From Chloroflexota bacterium (GTDB lineage Bacteria > Chloroflexota > Dehalococcoidia > SAR202 > GCA-002694895): DNA of 11,391 bases. This document shows positions 1-7,256 of this stretch, piece after piece (position 1 is the stretch's first letter; the number at the start of each line of letters is the position of its first letter). The notes beneath the pieces are model-generated. The model had not been told where the DNA came from and did not search any database. It was given only the letters and a program-made list of their open reading frames with translations. Position numbers and translations under genes: made by a program. Location of the stretch: assembly GCA_002715665.1 (NCBI GenBank), contig PAZO01000012.1, positions 66,192-77,582 on the forward strand. Direction: 5' to 3'.

Positions 1-939
1 TTACCAGTGGTAAAAAAAGGAAATTTAATTGATGATTATAAAAGAAGAGATTTCACTGTAAATAGTATGTATATAAATTTAGATACTTTTTCTATTAATA
101 ATATAATTGATCACTCTAGTGGATTAGAGGATTTAAAAAAGAAAGAAATTAAAATTTTACATGAAAAATCTTTTGAAGATGATCCAACTAGAATATTTCG
201 AGCAATAAGATATTCTGAAAGACTAAAATTTGAAATAGAGAATCAAACTTTAAATCAAATTCACAAATATTCAAGAAATATTAAAAATTTGACTGGAACA
301 AGGGTGAAAAATGAAATTTATAAAATTTTAAATGAAAATAATGTACATGAAATTTTGATTACTTGTAATGATTTGAAAATATTTAACCAATTAGATCTGC
401 ATATAAATTCCCCCATTCAAAAACCAAATTGGGGGAAAAGAAAATATACAAATTTTAATCATTTGATTAATGATCAAAAATCTATTCATTTTAAATTCAT
501 AGTATTTGTTTCAACATTTTTAAATCATATAGAAACATCACAAATTATTAAACTTTCAAATTATTTCGGTTTAGAAAAAAAGTTACAAAAAAGTTGGGAA
601 AATATTGCGATTAGCTATAATCAATTAATGAAATTTGATTTTAATAATGGCACTAACAGTGAATTAAGCAAAATAATTAAAAATATCGACATAGAATCTT
701 GCATTGCATTTACACAATATTTAACAAATTCTCAAACTGAAAGAGTATATGAATACTGGGACAAAAATAGGAATCTAAAACCTCAAATAAGTGTTAAAGA
801 AATACTTCAACTTGGAATTAAGGAAGGTCCTGTATTAGGTAAATTAATTATGGCACTTCAAGATGCAGTAATTGATGGTAAATTAACAACAAAAACTGAA
901 GAATTAGATTTTATAAGAAATTTTACAAACCAGGATTAA
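1..939 (+). CDS. cca: CCA tRNA nucleotidyltransferase, 5'-truncated by window edge
   Basis: The reading frame is open from base 1, so the gene continues upstream; the GTG at base 7 is internal rather than a start. The product belongs to the class II tRNA nucleotidyltransferase/poly(A) polymerase family, which adds or repairs the 3' CCA end of tRNAs in the cytoplasm. Numbering from base 1, I see the LPVVKKGNLIDD lead-in, motif B RRDFTVNSM at about residues 15-23, the motif C region with GLEDL at about 41-45, and motif D EDDPTRIFRAIRY at about 59-71 with the base-selecting Asp/Arg residues. GTRVKNEIYKIL and a helical, Lys/Asn-rich C-terminal region follow. The N-terminal nucleotidyl-transfer motif with the metal-binding Asp pair lies outside the window, so activity and any split into CC-adding or A-adding specificity cannot be judged. 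The 3' end overlaps the convergent fumarase gene by 17 bp, and no terminator separates them. Confidence 0.9.
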   Translation, partial: LPVVKKGNLIDDYKRRDFTVNSMYINLDTFSINNIIDHSSGLEDLKKKEIKILHEKSFEDDPTRIFRAIRYSERLKFEIENQTLNQIHKYSRNIKNLTGTRVKNEIYKILNENNVHEILITCNDLKIFNQLDLHINSPIQKPNWGKRKYTNFNHLINDQKSIHFKFIVFVSTFLNHIETSQIIKLSNYFGLEKKLQKSWENIAISYNQLMKFDFNNGTNSELSKIIKNIDIESCIAFTQYLTNSQTERVYEYWDKNRNLKPQISVKEILQLGIKEGPVLGKLIMALQDAVIDGKLTTKTEELDFIRNFTNQD

Positions 940-2311
940 TCATTTTAAATGGATCAAGAATATCCATGATTTTATCTTCACTTAAATCAGTCATTTCTAA
1001 CGCAACTTCTGAAATGGTACGACCCGATTTCTCTGCTTCTTGGGCAATTTTAGCTGACAAATCATATCCGATTTCTGGCACTAATGCTGTAACCATTGAC
1101 AATCCTCTGTGTACAGATTTTGGGCCTTCATCGGAAGCTTTTAGACCTTTAATGCATTTTTCAGAAAAATTGATAGCTGAATTTGAAATAAGATCTACGC
1201 TCTCTAGCATATTATATGCCGATACAGGTAGCATTACGTTCAGTTCAAAATTTCCAGTCTGTGCAGATAATTCTACTGCTGAACAATTCCCATAAACATG
1301 CGCACATACTTGCAAAAAAGATTCAGCAATTACAGGATTAACTTTTCCAGGCATAATTGAGCTACCTGGTGCTACAGATGGTAATATAATTTCACCAAAA
1401 CCACCTCTGGGGCCAGAACCCATCCACCTGATATCATTACAAATTTTCATAATTGACAATGAAATTGATTTTATAATTCCAGCTGTTGCCGTAATGGCAT
1501 CTATAGTGCTTTGTGCCTGGAAATGATTAGTTGTTTCCACTATTTTCAATCCTATTTCTGAAGAAATGTGTTCGCATACAAGTCTAGAAAAGTCTTCATG
1601 CGTATTTATTCCTGTTCCAACTGCAGTCCCACCTAAAGCAACTTCAGAAAGCCATTTTTGTGAATCTAACAACTTATTAATAGCATTATCAATTTGACCA
1701 CAATATCCTTCAAATTCTTGACCAAGAGTTATAGGAGTAGCATCTTGCAAATGTGTTCTGCCTGTTTTAATTACACTGCTAAATTCTTCCGATTTAGCTT
1801 TTAATTCTTTCGACATATTAGACAATGACGGAATAAGTTTAGTATCAATAGATTGTATTAAAGCTAGATGGATAGCAGAAGGGATAACATCATTGCTTGA
1901 TTGACCTAAATTAACATGATCATTAGGATGTATAAAGCTTTTATTACCTCTATTACTTCCTGATTTTTCTGCTGCAATATTTGATATAACTTCATTCATA
2001 TTCATATTGGTTGAAGTTCCTGATCCAGTTTGAAATATATCAATCACAAATTCGTCAATATATTTGCCATCTAAAATTTCATTTGTGACTTCAACAATCA
2101 TATCTGATACTTCTTTGTTTATAAGTCCCAAATCAAGATTTACAATAGCTGCGTTTTTCTTTATTAAAGCTAAGGATTTAATAAATTGATCAGAAAATTT
2201 CAAATTACTAATTTGAAAATTTTCAACGGCTCTTTGCGTTTGAGCTCCATAATAAGCATCTTCAGGAACTTTCATTTCTCCTAAAGAATCTTTTTCTATT
2301 CTGTATTTCAT
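923..2311 (-). CDS. fumC: Class II fumarate hydratase
   Basis: This gene encodes a 462-residue class II (iron-independent) fumarase, which interconverts fumarate and (S)-malate in the citric acid cycle as a cytoplasmic homotetramer. The length is normal for FumC. Visible family motifs are GSGTSTNMNMNE (96-107), HPNDHVNLGQSSND (128-141), TGRTHLQDATP (183-193) with the catalytic-site His187, and the signature GSSIMPGKVNP (316-326) with Ser317 in the mobile active-site loop. The HPNDHVN and SSND segments favour fumarase over the related aspartase, argininosuccinate lyase and adenylosuccinate lyase. The ATG start is preceded by GGAG five bases upstream, and a near-consensus promoter lies close by, so it is probably transcribed alone. 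Its 3' end runs into the convergent cca gene. Confidence 0.96.
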   Translation of the reverse strand: MKYRIEKDSLGEMKVPEDAYYGAQTQRAVENFQISNLKFSDQFIKSLALIKKNAAIVNLDLGLINKEVSDMIVEVTNEILDGKYIDEFVIDIFQTGSGTSTNMNMNEVISNIAAEKSGSNRGNKSFIHPNDHVNLGQSSNDVIPSAIHLALIQSIDTKLIPSLSNMSKELKAKSEEFSSVIKTGRTHLQDATPITLGQEFEGYCGQIDNAINKLLDSQKWLSEVALGGTAVGTGINTHEDFSRLVCEHISSEIGLKIVETTNHFQAQSTIDAITATAGIIKSISLSIMKICNDIRWMGSGPRGGFGEIILPSVAPGSSIMPGKVNPVIAESFLQVCAHVYGNCSAVELSAQTGNFELNVMLPVSAYNMLESVDLISNSAINFSEKCIKGLKASDEGPKSVHRGLSMVTALVPEIGYDLSAKIAQEAEKSGRTISEVALEMTDLSEDKIMDILDPFKMINPGL

Positions 2312-2339
2312 TAATTCTCCAATAAATTTAGTTAATAAA

Positions 2340-2368
2340 ATTATCTCGGTTTAAATTATTAGAGTCAA
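2340..2368 (-). promoter_or_regulatory. Predicted sigma-70-type promoter of fumC
   Basis: On the minus strand, TTGACT (2368-2363) is followed by a 17-base spacer and GATAAT (2345-2340). Transcription would begin near 2333 and give a leader of about 22 bases containing the GGAG ribosome site (2320-2317). Each hexamer departs from consensus by one base and the spacing is ideal. No operator-like dyad is evident around it, which fits steady expression of a housekeeping enzyme. Confidence 0.65.
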
Positions 2369-2374
2369 GAAGAA

Positions 2375-2402
2375 TTAATTAAGTGCTAGATAAAAATATA
2401 AT
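2375..2402 (+). promoter_or_regulatory. Possible promoter of the ThDP enzyme-hydrolase-MFS unit
   Basis: A perfect TATAAT (2397-2402) lies upstream of the ThDP enzyme gene. The -35 is poor: TTAATT at 2375-2380 with a 16-base spacer. The predicted start near 2409 gives a leader of about 38 bases ending in the GAGGTG ribosome site. In DNA this AT-rich a TATAAT can occur by chance, so the call is tentative. The weak -35 would fit dependence on an activator, but no binding site is identifiable. Confidence 0.35.
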
Positions 2403-2446
2403 AAAAACATAGAATAAGTTAATTGAGCATAATATCGAGGTGGAAA

Positions 2447-4045
2447 ATGAGTAAAATGACAGGAGGAGAAGCACTAGCTAAGTCCCTTACATTAAATAAA
2501 GTAGAAGTTATTTTTGGGCTCCCCGGTGTTCAACTTTATCATGCACTTGATGGTTTGTCCAAAGAAAAACAAATCAAATTTATTACCACTAGGCATGAAC
2601 AAGCAACAACTTATATGGCTGACGGATATAGCCGGGCATCAGGGAAGATAGGGGTAGCAATGGTTGTTCCTGGCCCCGGACTCCAAAATGCAAGTGCAGG
2701 AATAGGAACTGCTTACTCTGCATCCTCACCGATATTAGTGATATCTGGGCAAATCGAAAGAGAATCTATAGGAATGGATCAAGGTAAATTACACGAAGTT
2801 AATGATCAAATGGAAACTATAGCTCCTGTGACAAAATGGAGAAAAAGAATAACAGATCCACAAGAAATCCCTTCTACAGTTAATGAAGCATTTAATCAAT
2901 TACAAACTGGTAGACCAAGGCCTGTGGAAATTGAAATACCACCTGAAACTTTAGCTGATGTATCATCCATAGATTTACTAGAACCAGAAATAAATTCTCC
3001 AATTTCAATTACTGAAGAAGAAATAAATCAATTAGCAAGCGAGTTAATTAAAAGTAAAAATCCATTATTGTGGGTAGGTGGTGGAGCAATATCTTCTGGC
3101 GCTAACGAAGAATTATTAGAACTTGTAGAATTTTTACAATGTCCCGTTATATTAACAAATCAAGGAAAAGGTGCTTTTCCAGAAAACCATGAATTATGCC
3201 TTGGATCTCTTCATAGAAATGAGCCTTATATGGATAAAATGAAAGAACATGACTTGAGTTTGGCAATAGGAACAAGAATGGGAATCGCAGCCACTACTAA
3301 TATAAACCACAAATTGTATCAAATCGATATTGATGATAAAGAAATTGGAATCAATCATCCTAGTGCAATTCCAATGGTTGGCGATGCAAAAGTTTCTCTT
3401 AAAAATTTATTAATTGCTTTAAAATCAAAAACTAGCGCTAGAGAACCCAATGTTAAATTGAAAGAATTATTAAAATTTAGAAAAAAAGCTCTAACTGTAA
3501 TTGAACCTCAAGCTTCATTAACTAATGCACTTAGAGATGCAATGCCTGAAGAAAGTGTATTTGTATCAGGGATGACTCAAATTGGATACTATAGCAGAAC
3601 AGGTTATCCAGTTAATCTTCCAAGAACTCACATAACTTCGTCATATTATGGTAATTTAGGTTATGCATACCCTACTGCTCTAGGCGCAAAAGTTGGTAGA
3701 CCTGACCTTCCTGTATTAGCAGTTTCTGGAGATGGTGGATTTTTGTTCAACTCACAAGAAATGGCTACAGCTAAGCAATTCAATATAAATGCTACTGTAG
3801 TAGTGTTTAATGACAACGCTTATGGCAATGTTATGAGAGACCAAAAACTTTCATTTGATGGCAGAGTATATGGATCAGAATTACAAAATCCGGACTTTAA
3901 AAAACTTGCAGAGGCATATGGAATCAATTACTACAGAGCAGATTCTCCCGAGCAACTTAACGAATATACAAAAGAATCCTTTGGCATAAACGAACCTTCA
4001 TTTATTGAAGTTCCTGTAGGGCCAATGCCTAAACCATGGAAATAA
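2447..4045 (+). CDS. Thiamine-diphosphate-dependent enzyme, acetolactate synthase-like
   Basis: I place the start at ATG 2447, just after GAGGTG (2437-2442). A TTG at 2423 would add eight residues ahead of the family N-terminus and has no ribosome site. The 532-residue product has the three-domain layout of the acetolactate synthase/pyruvate oxidase superfamily. The N-terminal pyrimidine-binding domain carries catalytic Glu51 in TTRHEQ (47-52) and VVPGPGLQNA (73-82). A central domain follows, and the C-terminal pyrophosphate domain has SGDGGF (427-432) running to FNDNAYG (454-460), the Mg/ThDP motif. Such enzymes decarboxylate 2-oxo acids or make and break C-C bonds. GKLHEVNDQ (113-121), where classical acetolactate synthases differ, and the absence of a regulatory small-subunit gene argue against ordinary branched-chain amino-acid synthesis. 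The substrate is unassigned; alternatives include a benzoylformate-type decarboxylase, a carboligase or a cyclic-diketone hydrolase. It leads a coupled three-gene unit. Confidence 0.88.
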   Translation: MSKMTGGEALAKSLTLNKVEVIFGLPGVQLYHALDGLSKEKQIKFITTRHEQATTYMADGYSRASGKIGVAMVVPGPGLQNASAGIGTAYSASSPILVISGQIERESIGMDQGKLHEVNDQMETIAPVTKWRKRITDPQEIPSTVNEAFNQLQTGRPRPVEIEIPPETLADVSSIDLLEPEINSPISITEEEINQLASELIKSKNPLLWVGGGAISSGANEELLELVEFLQCPVILTNQGKGAFPENHELCLGSLHRNEPYMDKMKEHDLSLAIGTRMGIAATTNINHKLYQIDIDDKEIGINHPSAIPMVGDAKVSLKNLLIALKSKTSAREPNVKLKELLKFRKKALTVIEPQASLTNALRDAMPEESVFVSGMTQIGYYSRTGYPVNLPRTHITSSYYGNLGYAYPTALGAKVGRPDLPVLAVSGDGGFLFNSQEMATAKQFNINATVVVFNDNAYGNVMRDQKLSFDGRVYGSELQNPDFKKLAEAYGINYYRADSPEQLNEYTKESFGINEPSFIEVPVGPMPKPWK

Positions 4046-4947
4046 TGAATAGAAACGAAGCTCACAACCAGCTATTAATAAATGCAGAAAAAGCAGGTAT
4101 AAATTTTGAAAATAAAATACCTCCAGAAGATGGTTGGTTTAAATCTGATGATTTAAAATTACATTTTCTTGATTGGGGTGATAAATCTAAACCCGTATGC
4201 ATTTTATTACATGGTTTTGCTCAGACTGCACATTCTTGGGATTTCATATCTTTAGGGTTATCAAGTAATTATCGAGTAATTGCTTTAGACCAAAGAGGAC
4301 ATGGAGACAGTGATTGGGATAATAATAAAAATTATTCTACTCCCTACTTTGTCAAAGATATAAAAAATCTAATTAAATTTTTAAATATTGACAAATTTGA
4401 CCTGATTGGACTTTCTATGGGAGGTAAAAACAGCTATTACTATGTTTCAGAAAACCAAGATAAAATTAATAAATTAATCATAGTAGACACTGGCCCAGAA
4501 ACTATTAAAAAAGGGAAATCATCTATACGAAATTTTGTTCAAATGGATGATCAACTAGATTCAATAGAAGATTTCGTAAAACGTATAAAAAAATATAACC
4601 CACATAGGACGGAAGAGCATATAAGGGGTAATATTTTAAATAATATCAAACAACTTGAGAGCGGGAAATGGACATGGAAATACGATTCTTTCCTAAGAAC
4701 TGGATTTAATGTTAGGCAAAGAAATGATAACCCGAATGAAGCTTGGGAAGTATTAAAAAAAATATATACACCCACAATGATTGTAAAAGGCGGGAAAAGT
4801 GATATTTTATCTTCTGAAACTTTAGATAAAATGACAGATGTTATGGATAATGCTATTGCCAAAATTGTTGAAGATGCCGGGCATCTTGTGCCTGGGGATA
4901 ATCCCATAGAATTTACAAAACTAGCTATCAATTTTTTAATGAAATGA
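4045..4947 (+). CDS. Alpha/beta-fold hydrolase
   Basis: This is an alpha/beta hydrolase of 300 residues with a complete apparent catalytic triad. The oxyanion-hole region is HGFAQ (56-60), the conserved loop is DQRGHGDS (82-89), the nucleophile is Ser124 in GLSMGG (122-127), the acid is probably Asp253 in GGKSD, and the base is His280 in AGHLVPGDNP. A variable cap occupies roughly residues 130-235. No signal peptide or membrane segment is seen, so it is probably cytoplasmic. I prefer ATG 4045, which overlaps the previous stop as TAATG; ATG 4036 is in frame and would add three residues. Neither has a strong ribosome site, so translation probably depends on re-initiation after the upstream gene. 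The Ser nucleophile excludes epoxide hydrolases and haloalkane dehalogenases, which use Asp. An esterase, lactonase or C-C hydrolase remains possible. The context suggests it shares a pathway with the ThDP enzyme. Confidence 0.9.
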   Translation: MNRNEAHNQLLINAEKAGINFENKIPPEDGWFKSDDLKLHFLDWGDKSKPVCILLHGFAQTAHSWDFISLGLSSNYRVIALDQRGHGDSDWDNNKNYSTPYFVKDIKNLIKFLNIDKFDLIGLSMGGKNSYYYVSENQDKINKLIIVDTGPETIKKGKSSIRNFVQMDDQLDSIEDFVKRIKKYNPHRTEEHIRGNILNNIKQLESGKWTWKYDSFLRTGFNVRQRNDNPNEAWEVLKKIYTPTMIVKGGKSDILSSETLDKMTDVMDNAIAKIVEDAGHLVPGDNPIEFTKLAINFLMK

Positions 4948-6182
4948 ACAAAGAAAACAAAAAACCAACAAATATATTTTACGGTTGGTGGATTGTTATT
5001 TCGGGTACAATTGTAAATGCATTGGCTACTGGTACATATTGGCATGGTTTTGGTGCATTTTTTGATCCAATTGTTGATGAATTCAAATGGAGCCGTGCAT
5101 TAACTTCCATTGCACCTGCACTTCAAAGATCAGAAGGTGCTGCATTTGGTCCATTTGTAGGTATTGCTATAGATAAATTCGGTCCTAGAAATGTAATGCT
5201 TTTTGGAATCATATTATGTGGGATTGGATTTATCGCCCTAGCTCATACAAACTCATTGTTGTGGTTTTTTGTAGCAAGTAGTATTTTAACACTAGGTTTA
5301 ACTTTTGGGACTTTTCTAGTCGTTAGCACTGCAGTCGCTAATTGGTTTGTTCAAAAAAGAGCATTAGCTTTATCTGCGGCATCAACAGGATCTGGATTTG
5401 GAGGATTTCTTGTACCACTTGTAGTCTTGCTTATAAGTACATATGGATGGCGAGAATCATTAGAATATATAGGAATATCTTTTTTTATAATAGGAATTCC
5501 ATGTTCACTGGTAATGAGAAGTAAACCTGAGGATTATGGTATGTACCCAGATAATATAAACCCTAAAAGTCAAAAAGAAAAAAATATAAAAAAAGAAGTG
5601 GACTATGGTACCAAAGAAGCTTTGAAATCACCTACATTTTGGACTTTTGCTACTGTTGTGGGAATATCTCAAATGATGATGTCCTCAAATGTTCATTTAA
5701 TTCCAGCTCTAAGTAGCTTTGGATTTAGTCGTGAAGTTGCAGGGTTAATTATAGGAGTAGGAGTTAATATTACAAATTTTGGCGGAAGAATCTTATCAGG
5801 GATATATGGAGATAAATTAAATAAAAAATACATACTTACTTTTGCATTCTTTTGCCAATTCGTTGGTTTGATTATTTTTTCTTTTAGTAGAACGATTTTT
5901 CAATTAATATTTTTTATGTTTTTTTGGGGATTAGGTTTTGGACTCTCTGTACCAACAAGATTAGCCATTACAGGTGATTACTTCGGGCGAAAAAATTATG
6001 GAACTATACTATCCTTAATAATGACAGTCAGTGCAATTTATAGCGTTCTTGCTCCGGTTGCTGTTGGATGGGGTTATGATGTATTTGGAAATTATAGACA
6101 GCCATTCTTAATACTAGCATTAGTGTCGAGCGTAAGCGTTCCTGGAATGCTTCTTATTAAACCGATGGAAGAAAAAAATTAA
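4944..6182 (+). CDS. MFS transporter, monocarboxylate/oxalate-formate antiporter-like
   Basis: This is a 412-residue major facilitator with about 12 membrane helices in two halves joined by a charged cytoplasmic loop near residues 193-232, rich in Lys and Glu. The N-terminus has FYGWWIV (12-18) and then FKWSR (47-51), features typical of the monocarboxylate porter and oxalate/formate antiporter branches. The motif A loop GIAIDKFGPRNV is at 73-84, and a corresponding loop in the second half contains GGRILSGIYGDKLNKK. Relatives carry small carboxylates, and import or exchange of an organic acid is the likely role, but the substrate cannot be read from sequence. The ATG overlaps the hydrolase stop as ATGA, with no clear ribosome site, indicating translational coupling. 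Its stop codon shares the four bases TTAA with the stop of the convergent ABC ATPase gene. Confidence 0.88.
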   Translation: MNKENKKPTNIFYGWWIVISGTIVNALATGTYWHGFGAFFDPIVDEFKWSRALTSIAPALQRSEGAAFGPFVGIAIDKFGPRNVMLFGIILCGIGFIALAHTNSLLWFFVASSILTLGLTFGTFLVVSTAVANWFVQKRALALSAASTGSGFGGFLVPLVVLLISTYGWRESLEYIGISFFIIGIPCSLVMRSKPEDYGMYPDNINPKSQKEKNIKKEVDYGTKEALKSPTFWTFATVVGISQMMMSSNVHLIPALSSFGFSREVAGLIIGVGVNITNFGGRILSGIYGDKLNKKYILTFAFFCQFVGLIIFSFSRTIFQLIFFMFFWGLGFGLSVPTRLAITGDYFGRKNYGTILSLIMTVSAIYSVLAPVAVGWGYDVFGNYRQPFLILALVSSVSVPGMLLIKPMEEKN

Positions 6183-7249
6183 ATTATCTTTTGGTTTTTG
6201 TAACATATCAAGGGATGTCCGGGAGTTAACTCTACATCAACTTTTGTTCCCACATTAAAATCATTTGTATGAGATGAAAGGCTTTTTACAATTTTGCCTG
6301 AGTTCAGTTTTATGTAATAAATGTAATACATTCCTCTATATTCTCTTTGAACAACAAATCCATTCCCTGCGTTATTTTTTGTTATTGTAATATCGTCAGG
6401 TCTCAGCATAATATTTACAGTCTCACCATTTGAAGCATTAGATTGAACTTCTATTTTTCCTAATTCAGTATTGGCATATTTATCTTTAATTTCTCCATCA
6501 ATAAAATCAGCTAATCCAATAAATTCAGCAACAAATTGATTGGACGGATTTTGAAACACTTTTTTATTTTCATCTATTTGTTGTATTTCTCCTTCATTCA
6601 ATACTATTATTCGATCTCCCATGTACAAGGCTTCTTGTTGATCATGAGTGACAAATAAACAAGAGATTTTTAAATATTTAAGAATTCTTCTAACTTCCAT
6701 CCTTAATTGTATTCTTAAATTTGGATCTAAGTTTGAAAAGGGTTCATCCATTAATAAAATTTTAGGATGTGGGGCCAATGAACGTGCTAAAGCTACTCTT
6801 TGCTGTTCTCCACCTGATAATTCATCAGGATATCTATCTCTTAAATCATAAATGCCTGTCATTAACATTAAATCAGTTAAAGATGACAATTGTGAAAGAG
6901 ATTTATGTTTTGTGTCGTTAACATTCATGCCATATTGAATGTTTTTTTCTACTGTCATGTGCGGAAACAAAGCAAAATCTTGAAACACAATACCTATATC
7001 TCTTTTTTCAATAGGGGTATTTTTAATACTTGAAAATATTATATTTTCAGAAATTTTAATAATTGCTTCATTGGGATTTTGCAGTCCTGTAATACATCTA
7101 ATTAATGAAGTTTTGCCTGATCCACTCGGCCCTACTAAAGCTAAAATTTCAGAATCTTTAATGTCAAAATTAATATCTCTTAATACCTTATTATCATCAT
7201 AATTAAGTGACAAATTTTCAACAATTAACGATTTTTGTTCTTTATTCAT
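6179..7249 (-). CDS. fbpC: Ferric iron ABC transporter, ATP-binding subunit
   Basis: This is the 356-residue ATPase that would power the importer encoded just upstream on the same strand. All nucleotide-binding motifs are intact: Walker A GPSGSGKTS (40-48), Q-loop Gln90 in VFQDFALFPHMTV, signature LSGGEQQ (144-150), Walker B ILLMDEP (164-170), D-loop NLD (173-175) and switch His202 in VTHDQQEA. A C-terminal beta-rich TOBE-type domain follows from about residue 245, as in FbpC/AfuC and other CUT1-like ATPases, where it can be regulatory. Iron specificity is inferred from the neighbouring binding protein, not from this subunit. Its ATG lies seven bases after the permease stop without a recognisable ribosome site, so translation is probably coupled. 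It is the last gene of the operon and ends head-on against the MFS gene. Confidence 0.92.
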   Translation of the reverse strand: MNKEQKSLIVENLSLNYDDNKVLRDINFDIKDSEILALVGPSGSGKTSLIRCITGLQNPNEAIIKISENIIFSSIKNTPIEKRDIGIVFQDFALFPHMTVEKNIQYGMNVNDTKHKSLSQLSSLTDLMLMTGIYDLRDRYPDELSGGEQQRVALARSLAPHPKILLMDEPFSNLDPNLRIQLRMEVRRILKYLKISCLFVTHDQQEALYMGDRIIVLNEGEIQQIDENKKVFQNPSNQFVAEFIGLADFIDGEIKDKYANTELGKIEVQSNASNGETVNIMLRPDDITITKNNAGNGFVVQREYRGMYYIYYIKLNSGKIVKSLSSHTNDFNVGTKVDVELTPGHPLICYKNQKII

Positions 7250-7256
7250 TTATAAA

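Noticed and set aside
966..1295. Plus-strand open frame inside fumC
   Set aside because: It is antisense to conserved fumarase sequence, with no ribosome site or recognisable protein features.
2423..2446. TTG start extending the ThDP enzyme by eight residues
   Set aside because: No ribosome site precedes it. ATG 2447 follows GAGGTG directly and matches where this superfamily's N-terminus normally begins.
2447..4045. Naming the ThDP enzyme ilvB
   Set aside because: Only the superfamily motifs are visible. There is no ilvN or other branched-chain gene nearby, and the context is catabolic or transport-like.
4551..5045. Minus-strand open frame across the hydrolase-MFS junction
   Set aside because: It lies antisense to two well-supported coupled genes, shows no family motif, and has a Ser/Cys/Phe-rich composition typical of spurious antisense frames.
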